Part shown: positions 1 to 7,393 of the stretch, in pieces
Position numbering within the stretch: the stretch's first letter is position 1
Layout: every line of letters begins with the position of its first letter
Assembly (NCBI GenBank): GCA_030044035.1
Contig: JASHWN010000119.1
Location: 1 to 9,325 of the forward strand
Origin: Xanthobacteraceae bacterium
GTDB taxonomy: Bacteria > Pseudomonadota > Alphaproteobacteria > Rhizobiales > Xanthobacteraceae
Direction of reading: 5' to 3'
DNA: 9,325 nucleotides
Program-made: the position numbers and the translations under genes
The notes under the pieces: model-generated
Database searches by the model: none
Seen by the model: only the letters and a program-made list of their open reading frames with translations
Told to the model about the DNA's origin: nothing

Positions 1-2
1 AA

Positions 3-25
3 CCCTCTCCCCTACGGGGAGAGGG
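3..25. repeat. Intergenic palindromic hairpin, copy 1 (window edge)
   Basis: A perfect 10-bp stem (CCCTCTCCCC at 3-12, GGGGAGAGGG at 16-25) closes a 3-base loop (TAC). The same stem with another loop is found at 2722-2744, and a one-base variant at 2824-2846. It lies about 50 bases past the stop codon of the livG reading frame and may be the end of a longer element cut by the window edge. No T-tract follows it on the minus strand within the window, so it is called a dispersed repeat and not a terminator. Similar CT/GA-rich palindromes are common between genes in Bradyrhizobium-type genomes. The rest of 26-75 shows nothing recognisable. Confidence 0.75.
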
Positions 26-75
26 AGTCGCGCCGCAGACGCCGCTGCTGCCTCGTGTTGCTCCGCCTTTCAGCA

Positions 76-828
76 TCAGCCCGTCCCCTGCAGTTCGGCG
101 GCGAGTTTGGGATCGCCCAGATAGGCTTCGATCACCTGCGGGTGCTGCGCGACCTCGGCGGGCAAGCCTTCGGCGAGTTTCTGGCCGAAATTGAGCACGA
201 CGATGCGGTCGGACAGGCCCATGATCGCCTGCATCAAATGCTCGATGATCAGGATGGTGACGCCGCGGTCGCGGATCTGGCGGATGACGCCGATCATGTG
301 ATCGACTTCCGTGGGATTTAATCCGGCGAGCACCTCGTCGAGCATCAGGAGCTTCGGCTGCGCCGCGAGCGCGCGGGCGAGTTCGAGCCGCTTCTTGCCG
401 GCGATGGTCAGATGCAGCGCCAACGTCTCGGCGCGGTCGGCAAGGCCGGCGACCGTAATCGCCTCGCGCGCCGCCTCGCGGGCGCGGGCGAGCGGCAGAT
501 TCTCGCGGCCGAAACAGGCGCCGACCGTGCAGTTTTCCAGCACCGTCATGTTGGTGAGCGGCTACACGATCTGATGGGTGCGGGCGAGACCGTGGCGCGC
601 CACGCGATACGGCCGTTCGCCGGTGATGTCGGTACCGGCAAACACGATGCACCCGGTGTCGGGCGCAAACACGCCGTTGATCAGGTTGAACAGCGTCGAT
701 TTGCCGGCGCCGTTCGGCCCGATCAGGCCGACGATTTCGCCCTCGTTCACCGTGAAGGTCAGGTCGCGCAAAGCCTGCAGGCCGCCGAAGCGCTTGCCGA
801 CTTTTTGCAGTTCGAGCAGCGCCGTCAT
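76..828 (-). pseudogene. livG: LivG-type ABC transporter ATP-binding protein, interrupted by an in-frame TAG
   Basis: The frame of 250 codons plus a terminal TGA has the length and motif order of LivG, the ATPase that powers import of branched-chain or other hydrophobic amino acids on the inner face of the membrane. Walker A (GPNGAGKST, about residues 38-46) and the Q-loop region (ARTHQIV, about 82-88) precede a TAG at codon 89 (562-564). Beyond it, in the same frame, come the LivG-typical TVLENCTVGACFGREN block, a signature-like segment (TIAGKKRLELARAL), Walker B (LLMLDEV) and the H-loop (IIEHLM). Nothing else is broken, and Gln (CAG) at codon 89 would need one base change. The start ATG overlaps the livM stop by 4 bases (ATGA). 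An ATG five codons after the TAG (547-549) could restart translation, but that product would lack Walker A. Options are a recent nonsense mutation, amber readthrough or a sequence error. No livF is seen downstream in the remaining 75 bases. Confidence 0.88.
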
Positions 829-1802
829 TCCAGCACCTTCTGGGTGCGCGGAAAGCGGCTGTAGATGAAGCCCATCAGGCCGCCGGGGAAGAACAGCACG
901 ATCAGCAACAGCAGCGCGCCGGCGATCACCAGCTGAAAGTTGGAGAAGGTCTGCGAGGTGAGCAGATAGCCGCGCAGCTCTTCGTAAAGGTAGGCGCCGA
1001 GCGCGACGCCGGTCACGGTGCCCTGCCCGCCCAGCATGGCGACAACCAGCGCCTCGGTGGACAGCGACAGATCGAAGGCGTCGGACGGCTGGATGAAGGC
1101 GCTCTTGAAGAAATAAAGCCCGCCGGCGATGGCGGGCAGGAACGCCGAGGCGCTGTAGACCAGCGCCTTGTAGAACGGCGTCGGCACGCCGAGGATCGCC
1201 GCGGCATCCTCGTTCTGGCCGATCGCCAACAGGCCGAGGCCGAACTTCGAGCTCTTGATGGCGTAGCTCAGATAGAGCGAGGCGCCCATCACGCCGACCA
1301 TGATGAAATAGAGCACCCACAGCGCGCGCGCCGGACCGCCGAGCGGCGCAAAGATCGAGCTGGAGAGATAGACGCCGGCCGAGCCGCCCCACGGCGTGAA
1401 ATTTTCGGCAAAAGCCTCCACGGCCTCGACGATGCCGATGGTCGACAGCGCGAAGAACGCGCCGCGCAGCCGCAGAATGCCGAGACCGAAGATCAGCGCC
1501 AGCGCGCTCACGCAAACGCCCGCGGTGATCAGGCTCGCGGACAGCGGCCAATTGTACGAGTTCACCAGCCAGACGCAGATGTAGCCGCCGAGGCCGAAGA
1601 ACACGATGCTGCCGAAATTGATGTAGCCGGCATAGCCGAGCATCAGATTGAGATTGCTGGCGAGCGTGATGTAGAGCGCGGCGAGCAGCAGGCTCTCGCG
1701 CAGCTGCACGTCGTTGCCGAGCCACGGCACCAGCACGAAGCTCGCGATGACGAGCGCGATGATCCAGAAGAACGGCCGGCGCGTCAGGCGCAGCAGCGAC
1801 AT
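825..1802 (-). CDS. livM: Branched-chain amino acid ABC transporter permease LivM
   Basis: Inner-membrane permease subunit of a hydrophobic amino-acid transporter; it pairs with LivH to form the channel. The 325-residue product is largely hydrophobic, with several membrane segments (for example about residues 11-29, 62-81, 92-110, 161-179 and 291-305). It carries the LivM-type block NLMLGYAGYINFGSIVFFG (about 52-70) and the cytoplasmic coupling loop IGQNEDAAAILGVP (about 194-207), which should contact the ATPase. The C-terminal FFPGGLMGF is also typical. Two starts are possible: GTG at 1805 or ATG at 1802. ATG is preferred because GGAG lies 7 bases upstream of it; either way it overlaps the livH stop, as expected for coupled translation. 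The stop overlaps the livG start by 4 bases. The gene looks intact. Confidence 0.93.
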   Translation of the reverse strand: MSLLRLTRRPFFWIIALVIASFVLVPWLGNDVQLRESLLLAALYITLASNLNLMLGYAGYINFGSIVFFGLGGYICVWLVNSYNWPLSASLITAGVCVSALALIFGLGILRLRGAFFALSTIGIVEAVEAFAENFTPWGGSAGVYLSSSIFAPLGGPARALWVLYFIMVGVMGASLYLSYAIKSSKFGLGLLAIGQNEDAAAILGVPTPFYKALVYSASAFLPAIAGGLYFFKSAFIQPSDAFDLSLSTEALVVAMLGGQGTVTGVALGAYLYEELRGYLLTSQTFSNFQLVIAGALLLLIVLFFPGGLMGFIYSRFPRTQKVLE

Positions 1803-2665
1803 CACATGGCTCCGCGCCGCGAGAACACGCCGCCGGGAAAGGCGATCAGCACCAGGACGAACAGCACGAACTCGATCACCAGGGTCCAGCTCACCGGCAC
1901 GAACGGCGTGATGGCGCCCTCGAGCAGACCGAGCGCGACGCCGCCCATCAGCGCGCCGAGCGGATTGCCGAAGCCGCCGAGCACCGTCACCACGAAGCTT
2001 TTGAGCTGATAGCCGTCGCCGGACAAAATGGTGAACGGAAACAGCGTGCCGATCAGCATGCCGGAAACGCCGGCCAGCGCCACGCCGAAGCCGACCGTGA
2101 TGGCGAGCACGCGCGTGGTCGGAATGCCGACCAGCTCCGCCGCCTCGCGATTGTTGGCCACCGCGCGCACCGCCTTGCCGAGCCGGGTGCGGTGCAGGAA
2201 CACATAGAGCGACGCGGCGATCACCGCAGCCAAGATCGCGGCGAGGATGTGGGCGCCGGGAAACGTGTAGCGGCCCATGCTGATGCCGGGCAACGACACA
2301 TCGACGTTGAACAATGCGGTGCCCCAGATGCCGGTGCCGATGCCGACCAGCATCAGGTTGATGGAAAACGTCGACAACAGACTCATCAGCGGCGGCCGCC
2401 CGACCATGCGATGCACGGCCACCCAGTAGAGCGCCACGCCGGCCAAAAAGCCGCCGATCAACACCGGCGGCAAAGCCAGGTAGGGCGGCGCGCCGAGCGC
2501 AGTCGCCAGCCCATAGAGCCCGAACATGCCGGCGACGATCATGGTGCCATGGGTCAGGTTGATGACGTCCATGACGCCCCAGATCAGCGTCAAACCCATG
2601 GCGGCGAGCCCGTAGACCAGCCCCACCAGCACGCCGTCAATGATCGAAGCGAGTACGCCGAGCAT
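1802..2665 (-). CDS. livH: Branched-chain amino acid ABC transporter permease LivH
   Basis: Second inner-membrane permease subunit of the importer, 287 residues, the usual length for LivH. The N-terminus matches the family pattern: IIDGVLVGLVYGLAAMGLTL followed by IWGVMDVINLTHG (about residues 8-40). The coupling loop AVANNREAAELVGIP (about 168-182) and the C-terminal AFPGGVF are present. About eight hydrophobic segments can be seen. The ATG is the only start that keeps the family N-terminus, although no good Shine-Dalgarno sequence precedes it (the preceding coding-strand bases read CTCCGTTTAGCCCGC). The gap to the upstream binding-protein gene is 225 bases, mostly filled by a composite hairpin repeat, so livH is probably expressed by reading through that element. 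A weak local promoter cannot be excluded: an AT-rich TAAAATAAT lies about 20 bases upstream of the start. Confidence 0.93.
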   Translation of the reverse strand: MLGVLASIIDGVLVGLVYGLAAMGLTLIWGVMDVINLTHGTMIVAGMFGLYGLATALGAPPYLALPPVLIGGFLAGVALYWVAVHRMVGRPPLMSLLSTFSINLMLVGIGTGIWGTALFNVDVSLPGISMGRYTFPGAHILAAILAAVIAASLYVFLHRTRLGKAVRAVANNREAAELVGIPTTRVLAITVGFGVALAGVSGMLIGTLFPFTILSGDGYQLKSFVVTVLGGFGNPLGALMGGVALGLLEGAITPFVPVSWTLVIEFVLFVLVLIAFPGGVFSRRGAM

Positions 2666-2702
2666 GCGGGCTAAACGGAGATTATTTTAGACTGAGGTAG
2701 CC

Positions 2703-2721
2703 AGCGCGTGTACAGCGCGCT
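2703..2721. repeat. Small GC hairpin next to the composite repeat
   Basis: AGCGCG (2703-2708) and CGCGCT (2716-2721) form a 6-bp stem around a 7-base loop containing the palindrome TGTACA. It abuts the first hairpin of the composite element and lies upstream of livH on the minus strand. Its role is unknown; it could simply be the edge of the repeat. Confidence 0.4.
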
Positions 2722-2846
2722 CCCTCTCCCCGCAGGGGAGAGGGTTGGGATGAGGGGGTTCGGACGTTTGGGAAAATTCTGCAACTTCCGAACCCCCTCA
2801 CCCTCGCTCGCTGCGCTCGCTCGACCTCTCCCCTCCGGGGAGAGGT
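2722..2846. repeat. Composite palindromic intergenic repeat between the binding-protein gene and livH
   Basis: Three nested palindromes are visible. The left hairpin is 2722-2744 (10-bp stem CCCTCTCCCC/GGGGAGAGGG, loop GCA). The right hairpin is 2824-2846 (10-bp stem ACCTCTCCCC/GGGGAGAGGT, loop TCC). Between them is a perfect 14-bp inverted repeat, TGAGGGGGTTCGGA (2751-2764) against 2787-2800, with a 22-base spacer. A CTCGCTCGCTGCGCTCGCTCG-like run sits between the inverted repeat and the right hairpin. The overall symmetry resembles the mobile palindromic repeats scattered between genes in Bradyrhizobium-like genomes; there is no coding capacity. In this operon the transcript must cross it between the first gene and the permease genes. 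Confidence 0.85.
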
Positions 2847-2890
2847 AAAATTAAAGACCTGACGTCAGTGCCGTGGCCGGCGGCCCGCAT

Positions 2891-4105
2891 TTATTGTTGT
2901 TTGATCGGGTACATCGCCGGGGCGGACCTGGCGTCCTCGGGCCAGATGACTTGGCGGCCGAGCTTGCCGTCGACCATCTGCCACTGCGCCAGCACCATCT
3001 GGTGCGCGACCTGCAGGCCGTGATGGCCGGCGTCGGTGGCGAATTTGACGTGGCCGAAGAACGTGGCGATGTCGGTTGCGTTCAGCGCAGCGGCGACTTT
3101 CTCCGTATCGATCGAGCCGGCCTGCTCGATGGCGTGCTGCAAGACAACGCCGACAGTGTAGCCGGAAGCCCCGTGGTAGTCCGCCTTGGCGTGCATTTTA
3201 TCCTGGAACGCCTTGGCGAATTGCGCCGTGGTCGGCCCGAATTGCGGCGTGTAGTTGACCTGCAGCTCCCATTGCGACGGCACGGTCACGCCCAAGGCGG
3301 CGGGGCCAAGCTCGCCGAACTTGTCGTCGGCCGGCGCCACCAGGATCGAGATCCATTTCATGTTGGCTTTCTGATCGTGCATCTGACGGGCCAGCGTGGC
3401 GCCGTCGGAATAATGGCCGCCGCCCAGGAATGCGTCGGCGTTCGACGACACGATCTTGTTGACGATGGGACCGAAGTCGGTGGTCGAGGGCGAGTAGGAT
3501 TCGTTCATCACCACTTCGAGCCCGGCGTCCTTGGCCTGCTTCGCAGCAGCCGCCAGCACCGCCTTGGAGAACGGATCGTCCGAGTAGACCAGCGCCAGCT
3601 TGGCCTGCGGATTGTATTTCTTCAGCGCCTCGACGGCGCCGGACAGATAATGGCTCGCCGAGGTGATCACCATGAACAGATATTTGTTGCCGGTCTCGAA
3701 CGGCTTTTCCTCGGCGCCGCCGGAGTCGATCATGATTTTCCCGTACTGCTCGGAAATCACCGTGGCCGGCGCGGTCAGGCCCGACGAATACGGGCTGAAC
3801 AGGAAATCGGCTTTGTCCTGATTAATGAGCCGCGTGTAGAGCTGCTGCACCCGGCCGCCGACGGACTGATCGTCATAGGTGACGAACTTTACCTTATAGC
3901 TCTTGCCGCCGGCCTTGATGCCGCCCGCGGCATTGACCTCGTCGCGCCAGAATTCGTAGCCGCGCTGCTGGCCGGCGGAATCGACGTTCAGCGGTCCGGT
4001 CAGCGACGCAGTGAAGCCGACTGTGATCGTGTCTTCGGCAAGGGCGGGCGTCGCGGCCAATGCCACGGCTGCCGCCGCGGCGGCAAGCAAATAGAGTCGT
4101 TTCAT
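2891..4105 (-). CDS. Periplasmic substrate-binding protein of the amino-acid ABC transporter (type 1 periplasmic fold, HAAT family)
   Basis: A 404-residue protein that should capture the ligand in the periplasm and hand it to LivH/LivM. Residues 1-23 form a clear signal peptide (MKR, Ala/Leu-rich core, ATPALA cleavage site before EDTITVG). The mature start TITVGFTASLTGPLNVDSAG, followed by GYEFWRDEVNAAGGI and VKFVTYDDQS, is the normal Leu/Ile/Val-binding-protein layout. Later segments such as SPSTTDFGPIVNKI and DAFLGGGHYSDGATLARQ fit a subgroup of unassigned ligand, so it is not named livJ or livK. A strong ribosome binding site precedes the ATG. It is the first gene of the operon. The antisense strand is open for most of its length, an effect of GC-rich codon use. 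The transported compound cannot be told from sequence; branched-chain amino acids, other amino acids, amides or aromatic acids are all possible. Confidence 0.92.
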   Translation of the reverse strand: MKRLYLLAAAAAAVALAATPALAEDTITVGFTASLTGPLNVDSAGQQRGYEFWRDEVNAAGGIKAGGKSYKVKFVTYDDQSVGGRVQQLYTRLINQDKADFLFSPYSSGLTAPATVISEQYGKIMIDSGGAEEKPFETGNKYLFMVITSASHYLSGAVEALKKYNPQAKLALVYSDDPFSKAVLAAAAKQAKDAGLEVVMNESYSPSTTDFGPIVNKIVSSNADAFLGGGHYSDGATLARQMHDQKANMKWISILVAPADDKFGELGPAALGVTVPSQWELQVNYTPQFGPTTAQFAKAFQDKMHAKADYHGASGYTVGVVLQHAIEQAGSIDTEKVAAALNATDIATFFGHVKFATDAGHHGLQVAHQMVLAQWQMVDGKLGRQVIWPEDARSAPAMYPIKQQ

Positions 4106-4396
4106 GATCTTCCTCCCTGTTCGCCCCTCGCATTAACCGAACGGTGCGCAGGCTGCGGTTTCCGCCAGCCGGCTTGTCGGCCGCGGCGCGTCCGCCGTGC
4201 GGCGACCGTTTTGGCCTTTCTGGTGCTGCTTTGTGGCGCAGCTTTTTGTTTCAATCAACAGAAAGCATCGCATATTGCCGGCCGCAAAGCCATCTGATCC
4301 GGCCTTCCCGGCGCGGTGATGCAGCGCAAAATGGGCGGTGGCCTGCGATTCTCGACGGCGCCGCCAAAGCGACGCGGGCGGCGGCCGGCCAATGCG
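4106..4396. other. Intergenic region, probable promoter region of the transporter operon
   Basis: This stretch of 291 bases separates the end of the GH15 gene from the start of the binding-protein gene, both on the minus strand, and should contain the transporter promoter. An A/T-richer patch at about 4240-4265 stands out from the GC-rich surroundings. Read on the minus strand it gives TTGATT and TTGAAA-like hexamers, but no convincing -10 box at the right distance. No EcfG-type GGAAC/CGTT pair and no sigma-54 GG/GC pair was found. A 7-bp GC stem just after the GH15 stop (about 4361-4385) lacks a T-tract. No gene is supported here. Confidence 0.5.
4111..4117 (-). promoter_or_regulatory. Strong Shine-Dalgarno sequence for the binding-protein gene
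   Basis: On the minus strand the sequence reads GGGAGGA, then AGATC, then ATG. The GGAGG core is 6 bases from the start codon. It is the best ribosome binding site in this operon; livH has no comparable site. This fits the usual need for much more binding protein than membrane subunits. Confidence 0.8.
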
Positions 4397-6226
4397 TCAA
4401 TCCGCCGCTGCGGTGAGTTCTTCGGGCGGGGCGCACTCGTCCTGGGCGCGCTGGTGCAATGGCTTTGTGGTCCGGGTCAGGTTGTAGGCGCTGTTAATCA
4501 ATGCGAGGTGCGAGAAGGCCTGCGGGAAGTTGCCGATCAGGCGCTTACCCTGCGGGTCATACTCTTCGCTGAGCAGCCCGACTTCGTTGCACAAGCCGAC
4601 CAGCCGCCGAAACAGCGTTTCGGCTTCGCCGTAGCGGTGCTGCAACAGGTAAGCGTCGACCAGCCAGAAGCTGCAGGCGAGAAACGCGCCTTCGCCCGGC
4701 GGCAATGCGTCTTCCACGTCGTGGGTGCTGTAGCGCATGACGAAGCCGCCGCTGATGAGCCGGCGCTCGACCGCCGCGATGGTGCGTTGGATGCGCGGAT
4801 CGGAAACCGGCAGGAAGCCGACGCAGGGCAGCAGCAACAGGTTGGCGTCGAGCTGTTTCGAGCCGTAGGCCTGGGTGAACGTGCCGAGCTCCTTGTCGTA
4901 GCCGTGCTGGCACACGTCGTCGCAAATGATGTCGCGCAACTTGCGCCATCCGTCGATCGGTCCGGGCAGACCGAACGCTTCCGCGCTCTTGATGGCGCGG
5001 TCATACGCCACCCACGCCATGACCTTGGAATAGGTGAAATGCTGGGGCGGGCCGCGCATTTCCCAGATGCCGTGGTCGGGCTCTTTCCAGACCTTGTCGA
5101 GATGACTCAAGAACGCGATCTGCGCGTCCCAGCCGGATTCGTTGGTCGACAGCCCGCAGCGCCGCGCCTGGTGATGCACGTCCATGATCTCGCCGAACAC
5201 GTCGAGCTGCAGCTGAGTATGCGCCGCATTGCCGATGCGTACCGGGTGCGAGTTCTCATAACCCGGCAGCCACGGCACTTCCCATTCGGTCAGCCGCCGT
5301 TCGCCGCCGATGCCGTACATGATCTGCAGCTGGTTCGGACTGCCGGCGACGGCGCGCAACAGCCATTCGCGCCAAGCCTGCGCCTCCTCGTAATAGCCGG
5401 CGTGCATGGCGCCGAGCAGCGTCAGGGTGGCGTCGCGCAGCCAGCAGAAGCGATAGTCCCAGTTGCGCTTGCCGCCGAGCCGTTCCGGCAGCGAGGTGGT
5501 CGGCGCCGCCACCATGCCGCCGGTCGGCCCATAGGTCAGCGCCTTGAGCGTGATGATCGAGCGGCGCACCGCCGCCGACCAAGGTCCGGCCGGCCTGACC
5601 TTTGCAATCCATTCGCGCCAGAAGCTTTCGGTATCGGCCAGCGCCGACATGGCGTCTACTGGTTTCGGCAGCGGCAGGTGCGACGGCGAATAGGTCAGCA
5701 CGAAGGGGATGGTTTCGCCGCGGCTGATGGTGAGTTCGCCGACCGTGGTGAAATCCTTGCCGCGCATGTGCACCGGCGTGTTGAGCACGACCATGTCGGG
5801 GCCGGCGATGGCGCGCAGCGCGCCGTTCTCGACGCGGCTGACCCACGGCACGACGGCGCCATAGCCGAACCGCAGGATCAGCTCGGAGTGCATCTTCAGG
5901 TGGCCGCGCGTGCCGATCACCAGGCGCACGATCGTCGAATTGGCGGAGTGCCGCGGCATGAAGTCGGCCACAGTCGCGGCGCCGTCGGCGGTCTCGAAGC
6001 AGGTTTCGAGGATGAGCGTTTCGGGACGGTAGCGGCGCGTGGTGCGGGCTTTGTCGCGCGGCGCGATCAGCCAGCGGCCGTGTTCGCGCGTGCCCAATAG
6101 AGCGGCAAAGCACGCCTCCGAATCGAAACGCGGCCAGCACAGCCAGTCGATCGAGCCGTTGGCGGCGACCAGCGCCGCGCTCGTGCAATCGCCGATCAGT
6201 GCGTAATCTTCAATCGGAGTGGACAT
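4397..6226 (-). CDS. Glycoside hydrolase family 15 protein (trehalase / glucoamylase-like)
   Basis: A 609-residue protein with the two-part GH15 layout: an N-terminal beta-sandwich domain (about 1-215, opening IEDYALIGDCTSAALVAANG and SIDWLCWPRFDSEACFAALLG) and a C-terminal alpha/alpha-barrel. The barrel shows the hallmarks WDYRFCWLRDATLTL (about 256-270), GIWEMRG (386-392, with Glu389 the likely acid catalyst) and LLSEEYDP (551-558, with a Glu at 554 or 555 the likely base), then GNFPQAFSHLALINSA. Both catalytic motifs are present and the length is normal. It has no signal peptide, so it should act in the cytosol. GH15 covers glucoamylases, glucodextranases and, in mycobacteria and some archaea, trehalases. 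With otsA nearby, intracellular trehalose is the favoured substrate, but this is inferred from context. Its ATG lies 6 bases after the stop of the dehydrogenase gene, so the two form one operon. Confidence 0.92.
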   Translation of the reverse strand: MSTPIEDYALIGDCTSAALVAANGSIDWLCWPRFDSEACFAALLGTREHGRWLIAPRDKARTTRRYRPETLILETCFETADGAATVADFMPRHSANSTIVRLVIGTRGHLKMHSELILRFGYGAVVPWVSRVENGALRAIAGPDMVVLNTPVHMRGKDFTTVGELTISRGETIPFVLTYSPSHLPLPKPVDAMSALADTESFWREWIAKVRPAGPWSAAVRRSIITLKALTYGPTGGMVAAPTTSLPERLGGKRNWDYRFCWLRDATLTLLGAMHAGYYEEAQAWREWLLRAVAGSPNQLQIMYGIGGERRLTEWEVPWLPGYENSHPVRIGNAAHTQLQLDVFGEIMDVHHQARRCGLSTNESGWDAQIAFLSHLDKVWKEPDHGIWEMRGPPQHFTYSKVMAWVAYDRAIKSAEAFGLPGPIDGWRKLRDIICDDVCQHGYDKELGTFTQAYGSKQLDANLLLLPCVGFLPVSDPRIQRTIAAVERRLISGGFVMRYSTHDVEDALPPGEGAFLACSFWLVDAYLLQHRYGEAETLFRRLVGLCNEVGLLSEEYDPQGKRLIGNFPQAFSHLALINSAYNLTRTTKPLHQRAQDECAPPEELTAAAD

Positions 6227-6232
6227 ATCCGG

Positions 6233-7282
6233 TCAGGCAAAATCGACGACGACTTTAATATCGTCCGGTTCCGACTTCAGCGCTTCAGTCCATCGTTCCG
6301 CCGGCACGCGGCGCGTGATCAGCCGCGACAGCCACTTTTTGTCGGCGCGCTGCAGCGCCGCCACCGCGTCCTCATAATGCTGCCGATTGGCGTTGACGCT
6401 GCCGAACACGGTGTCGTTGTCGAGCACCATGGTGCGATTGAGGAGGCCGAGGTCGACGTCGAAGTCGTGGCCCGGCGCGCTTACCCCGACCAGGCAGACG
6501 ATGCCGCCCGAGGCGGTGTGGCCGAGCACGTCGCGCACCACGACCGGCGCGCCGGTGCACTCCATCAATATGTCGGGCGCAAAATGGCCGAGATCGGCGA
6601 TGCTGCCGAGATGGAACGTGCCGCCGAGATCACGCACCAGCGTCCGCTTGAGCGCGCTGTCGTGATGGTCGAGCACGTGCACATCGAGGCCACGCTGCGC
6701 GCCGATCATGGCCGCCAAGAGACCGATCGGTCCGGCGCCGGTGACGAGCAGGGTTTTCGGCTGCCAGGCGCGCGAGCGCTGGCCGATGCGCTCGGTGTGA
6801 TCCCAGGCCTTGGCGACGACGCTGGTCGGCTCGACCAGAACGCCCTCGGCGCCGAGTGTGCCGTTGAGCCTGACCAGAAACTCCGGCTCGACTCGGAAAA
6901 AATCCGAGCCGTAGCCGTTGCGCTCCTTGATGCCGCGCTCGGTGTAGCGGCCGTTGCGGCACATGTCCCACTCGCCGGCCGCGCAGGACGGACAAGGCAC
7001 CGGATCGGGCCGGCGCACGATGCCGACCACCAGATCGCCTGGATCAAAGCCGCAGCCCGGCGGCGCCGCGCGCACCTCGCCGAGCGATTCATGGCCGATG
7101 ACGAGGCGGCTAGCCCCCGGCGGCGCCCAGCCGTATGCGCCCGAGACGATTTCGCGGTCGGTGCCGCAGACGCCGAGCGCCTTGGCACGCACCAGCACGG
7201 CGCCGTCGGACAATGGCGGCTCCGCAATGTCATCGACGCGCGCCGAATTTGCAACGTTCGGCGCGACGGTCAGGGCGCGCAT
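6233..7282 (-). CDS. Glucose 1-dehydrogenase-like zinc alcohol dehydrogenase (MDR superfamily)
   Basis: A 349-residue NAD(P)-dependent dehydrogenase that probably oxidises beta-D-glucose to gluconolactone. The N-terminal catalytic domain has GVCGTDREIVSGAYG (Cys39) and GHES (His64, Glu65), as in archaeal-type glucose dehydrogenases, and GVLVEPTSVVAKAW (Glu151) supplies another expected zinc-site residue. The Rossmann motif TGAGPIG is at about 181-187. In the structural-zinc loop only three cysteines are seen (Cys97, Cys100, Cys108); the first of the usual four is a proline. The start at 7282 was chosen because it gives the family N-terminus MRALTV. A longer frame can start at a TTG (7345), but that lies almost on the predicted transcription start. 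It is first in a two-gene operon with the GH15 gene and has an EcfG-type promoter about 80 bases upstream. A related sugar or polyol is an alternative substrate. Confidence 0.88.
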   Translation of the reverse strand: MRALTVAPNVANSARVDDIAEPPLSDGAVLVRAKALGVCGTDREIVSGAYGWAPPGASRLVIGHESLGEVRAAPPGCGFDPGDLVVGIVRRPDPVPCPSCAAGEWDMCRNGRYTERGIKERNGYGSDFFRVEPEFLVRLNGTLGAEGVLVEPTSVVAKAWDHTERIGQRSRAWQPKTLLVTGAGPIGLLAAMIGAQRGLDVHVLDHHDSALKRTLVRDLGGTFHLGSIADLGHFAPDILMECTGAPVVVRDVLGHTASGGIVCLVGVSAPGHDFDVDLGLLNRTMVLDNDTVFGSVNANRQHYEDAVAALQRADKKWLSRLITRRVPAERWTEALKSEPDDIKVVVDFA

Positions 7283-7362
7283 GTTGCGATTCCAAGCAAA
7301 ATCCGCTCGCGGCCGGGCTACATCCGGGTGGCGCTTGCGGCGCAAGAAGTCCTTTTCGGGTC

Positions 7363-7387
7363 AACGGGGGCAGCGAAAGAAAGTTCC
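7363..7387 (-). promoter_or_regulatory. EcfG-type general stress promoter for the dehydrogenase-GH15 operon
   Basis: On the minus strand GGAAC (7387-7383) is followed after exactly 16 bases by CGTT (7366-7363). This matches the consensus GGAAC-N16/17-CGTT recognised by the alphaproteobacterial stress sigma factor EcfG (RpoE2, SigT). Transcription would begin near 7355, giving a leader of about 70 bases before the dehydrogenase ATG. All nine consensus bases match, and the site is back-to-back with an equally exact site on the other strand. Confidence 0.8.
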
Positions 7388-7393
7388 GGACGT

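Noticed and set aside
562..1725. Reading the N-terminal half of livG as the end of a longer protein fused through livM
   Set aside because: The upstream part of that frame is an Arg-rich shadow of livM. The real start is the ATG at 826-828, overlapping the livM stop.
2722..2846. CRISPR array or insertion sequence
   Set aside because: There are only two or three palindromic units with unequal spacing, no regular spacers and no transposase reading frame. The pattern fits a small palindromic intergenic repeat.
2873..4297. Open frame of 474 codons on the plus strand opposite the binding-protein gene
   Set aside because: No recognisable domain, composition typical of an antisense frame, and the opposite strand encodes a binding protein with a clear signal peptide and ribosome binding site.
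4361..4385. GC-rich stem after the GH15 gene as a terminator
   Set aside because: On the minus strand a 7-bp stem with an 11-base loop can form, but no run of T follows it.
4316..6100. Very long open frame (594 codons) on the plus strand opposite the GH15 gene
   Set aside because: Its translation is rich in Arg, Ala, His and Gln with no family motifs, while the minus strand encodes a full-length GH15 protein with both catalytic motifs. It is an antisense shadow of GC-rich codon use.
7283..7345. N-terminal extension of the dehydrogenase from a TTG at 7345
   Set aside because: The extra 21 residues are Arg-rich and unlike the family N-terminus, and the TTG would lie only about 10 bases after the predicted transcription start.
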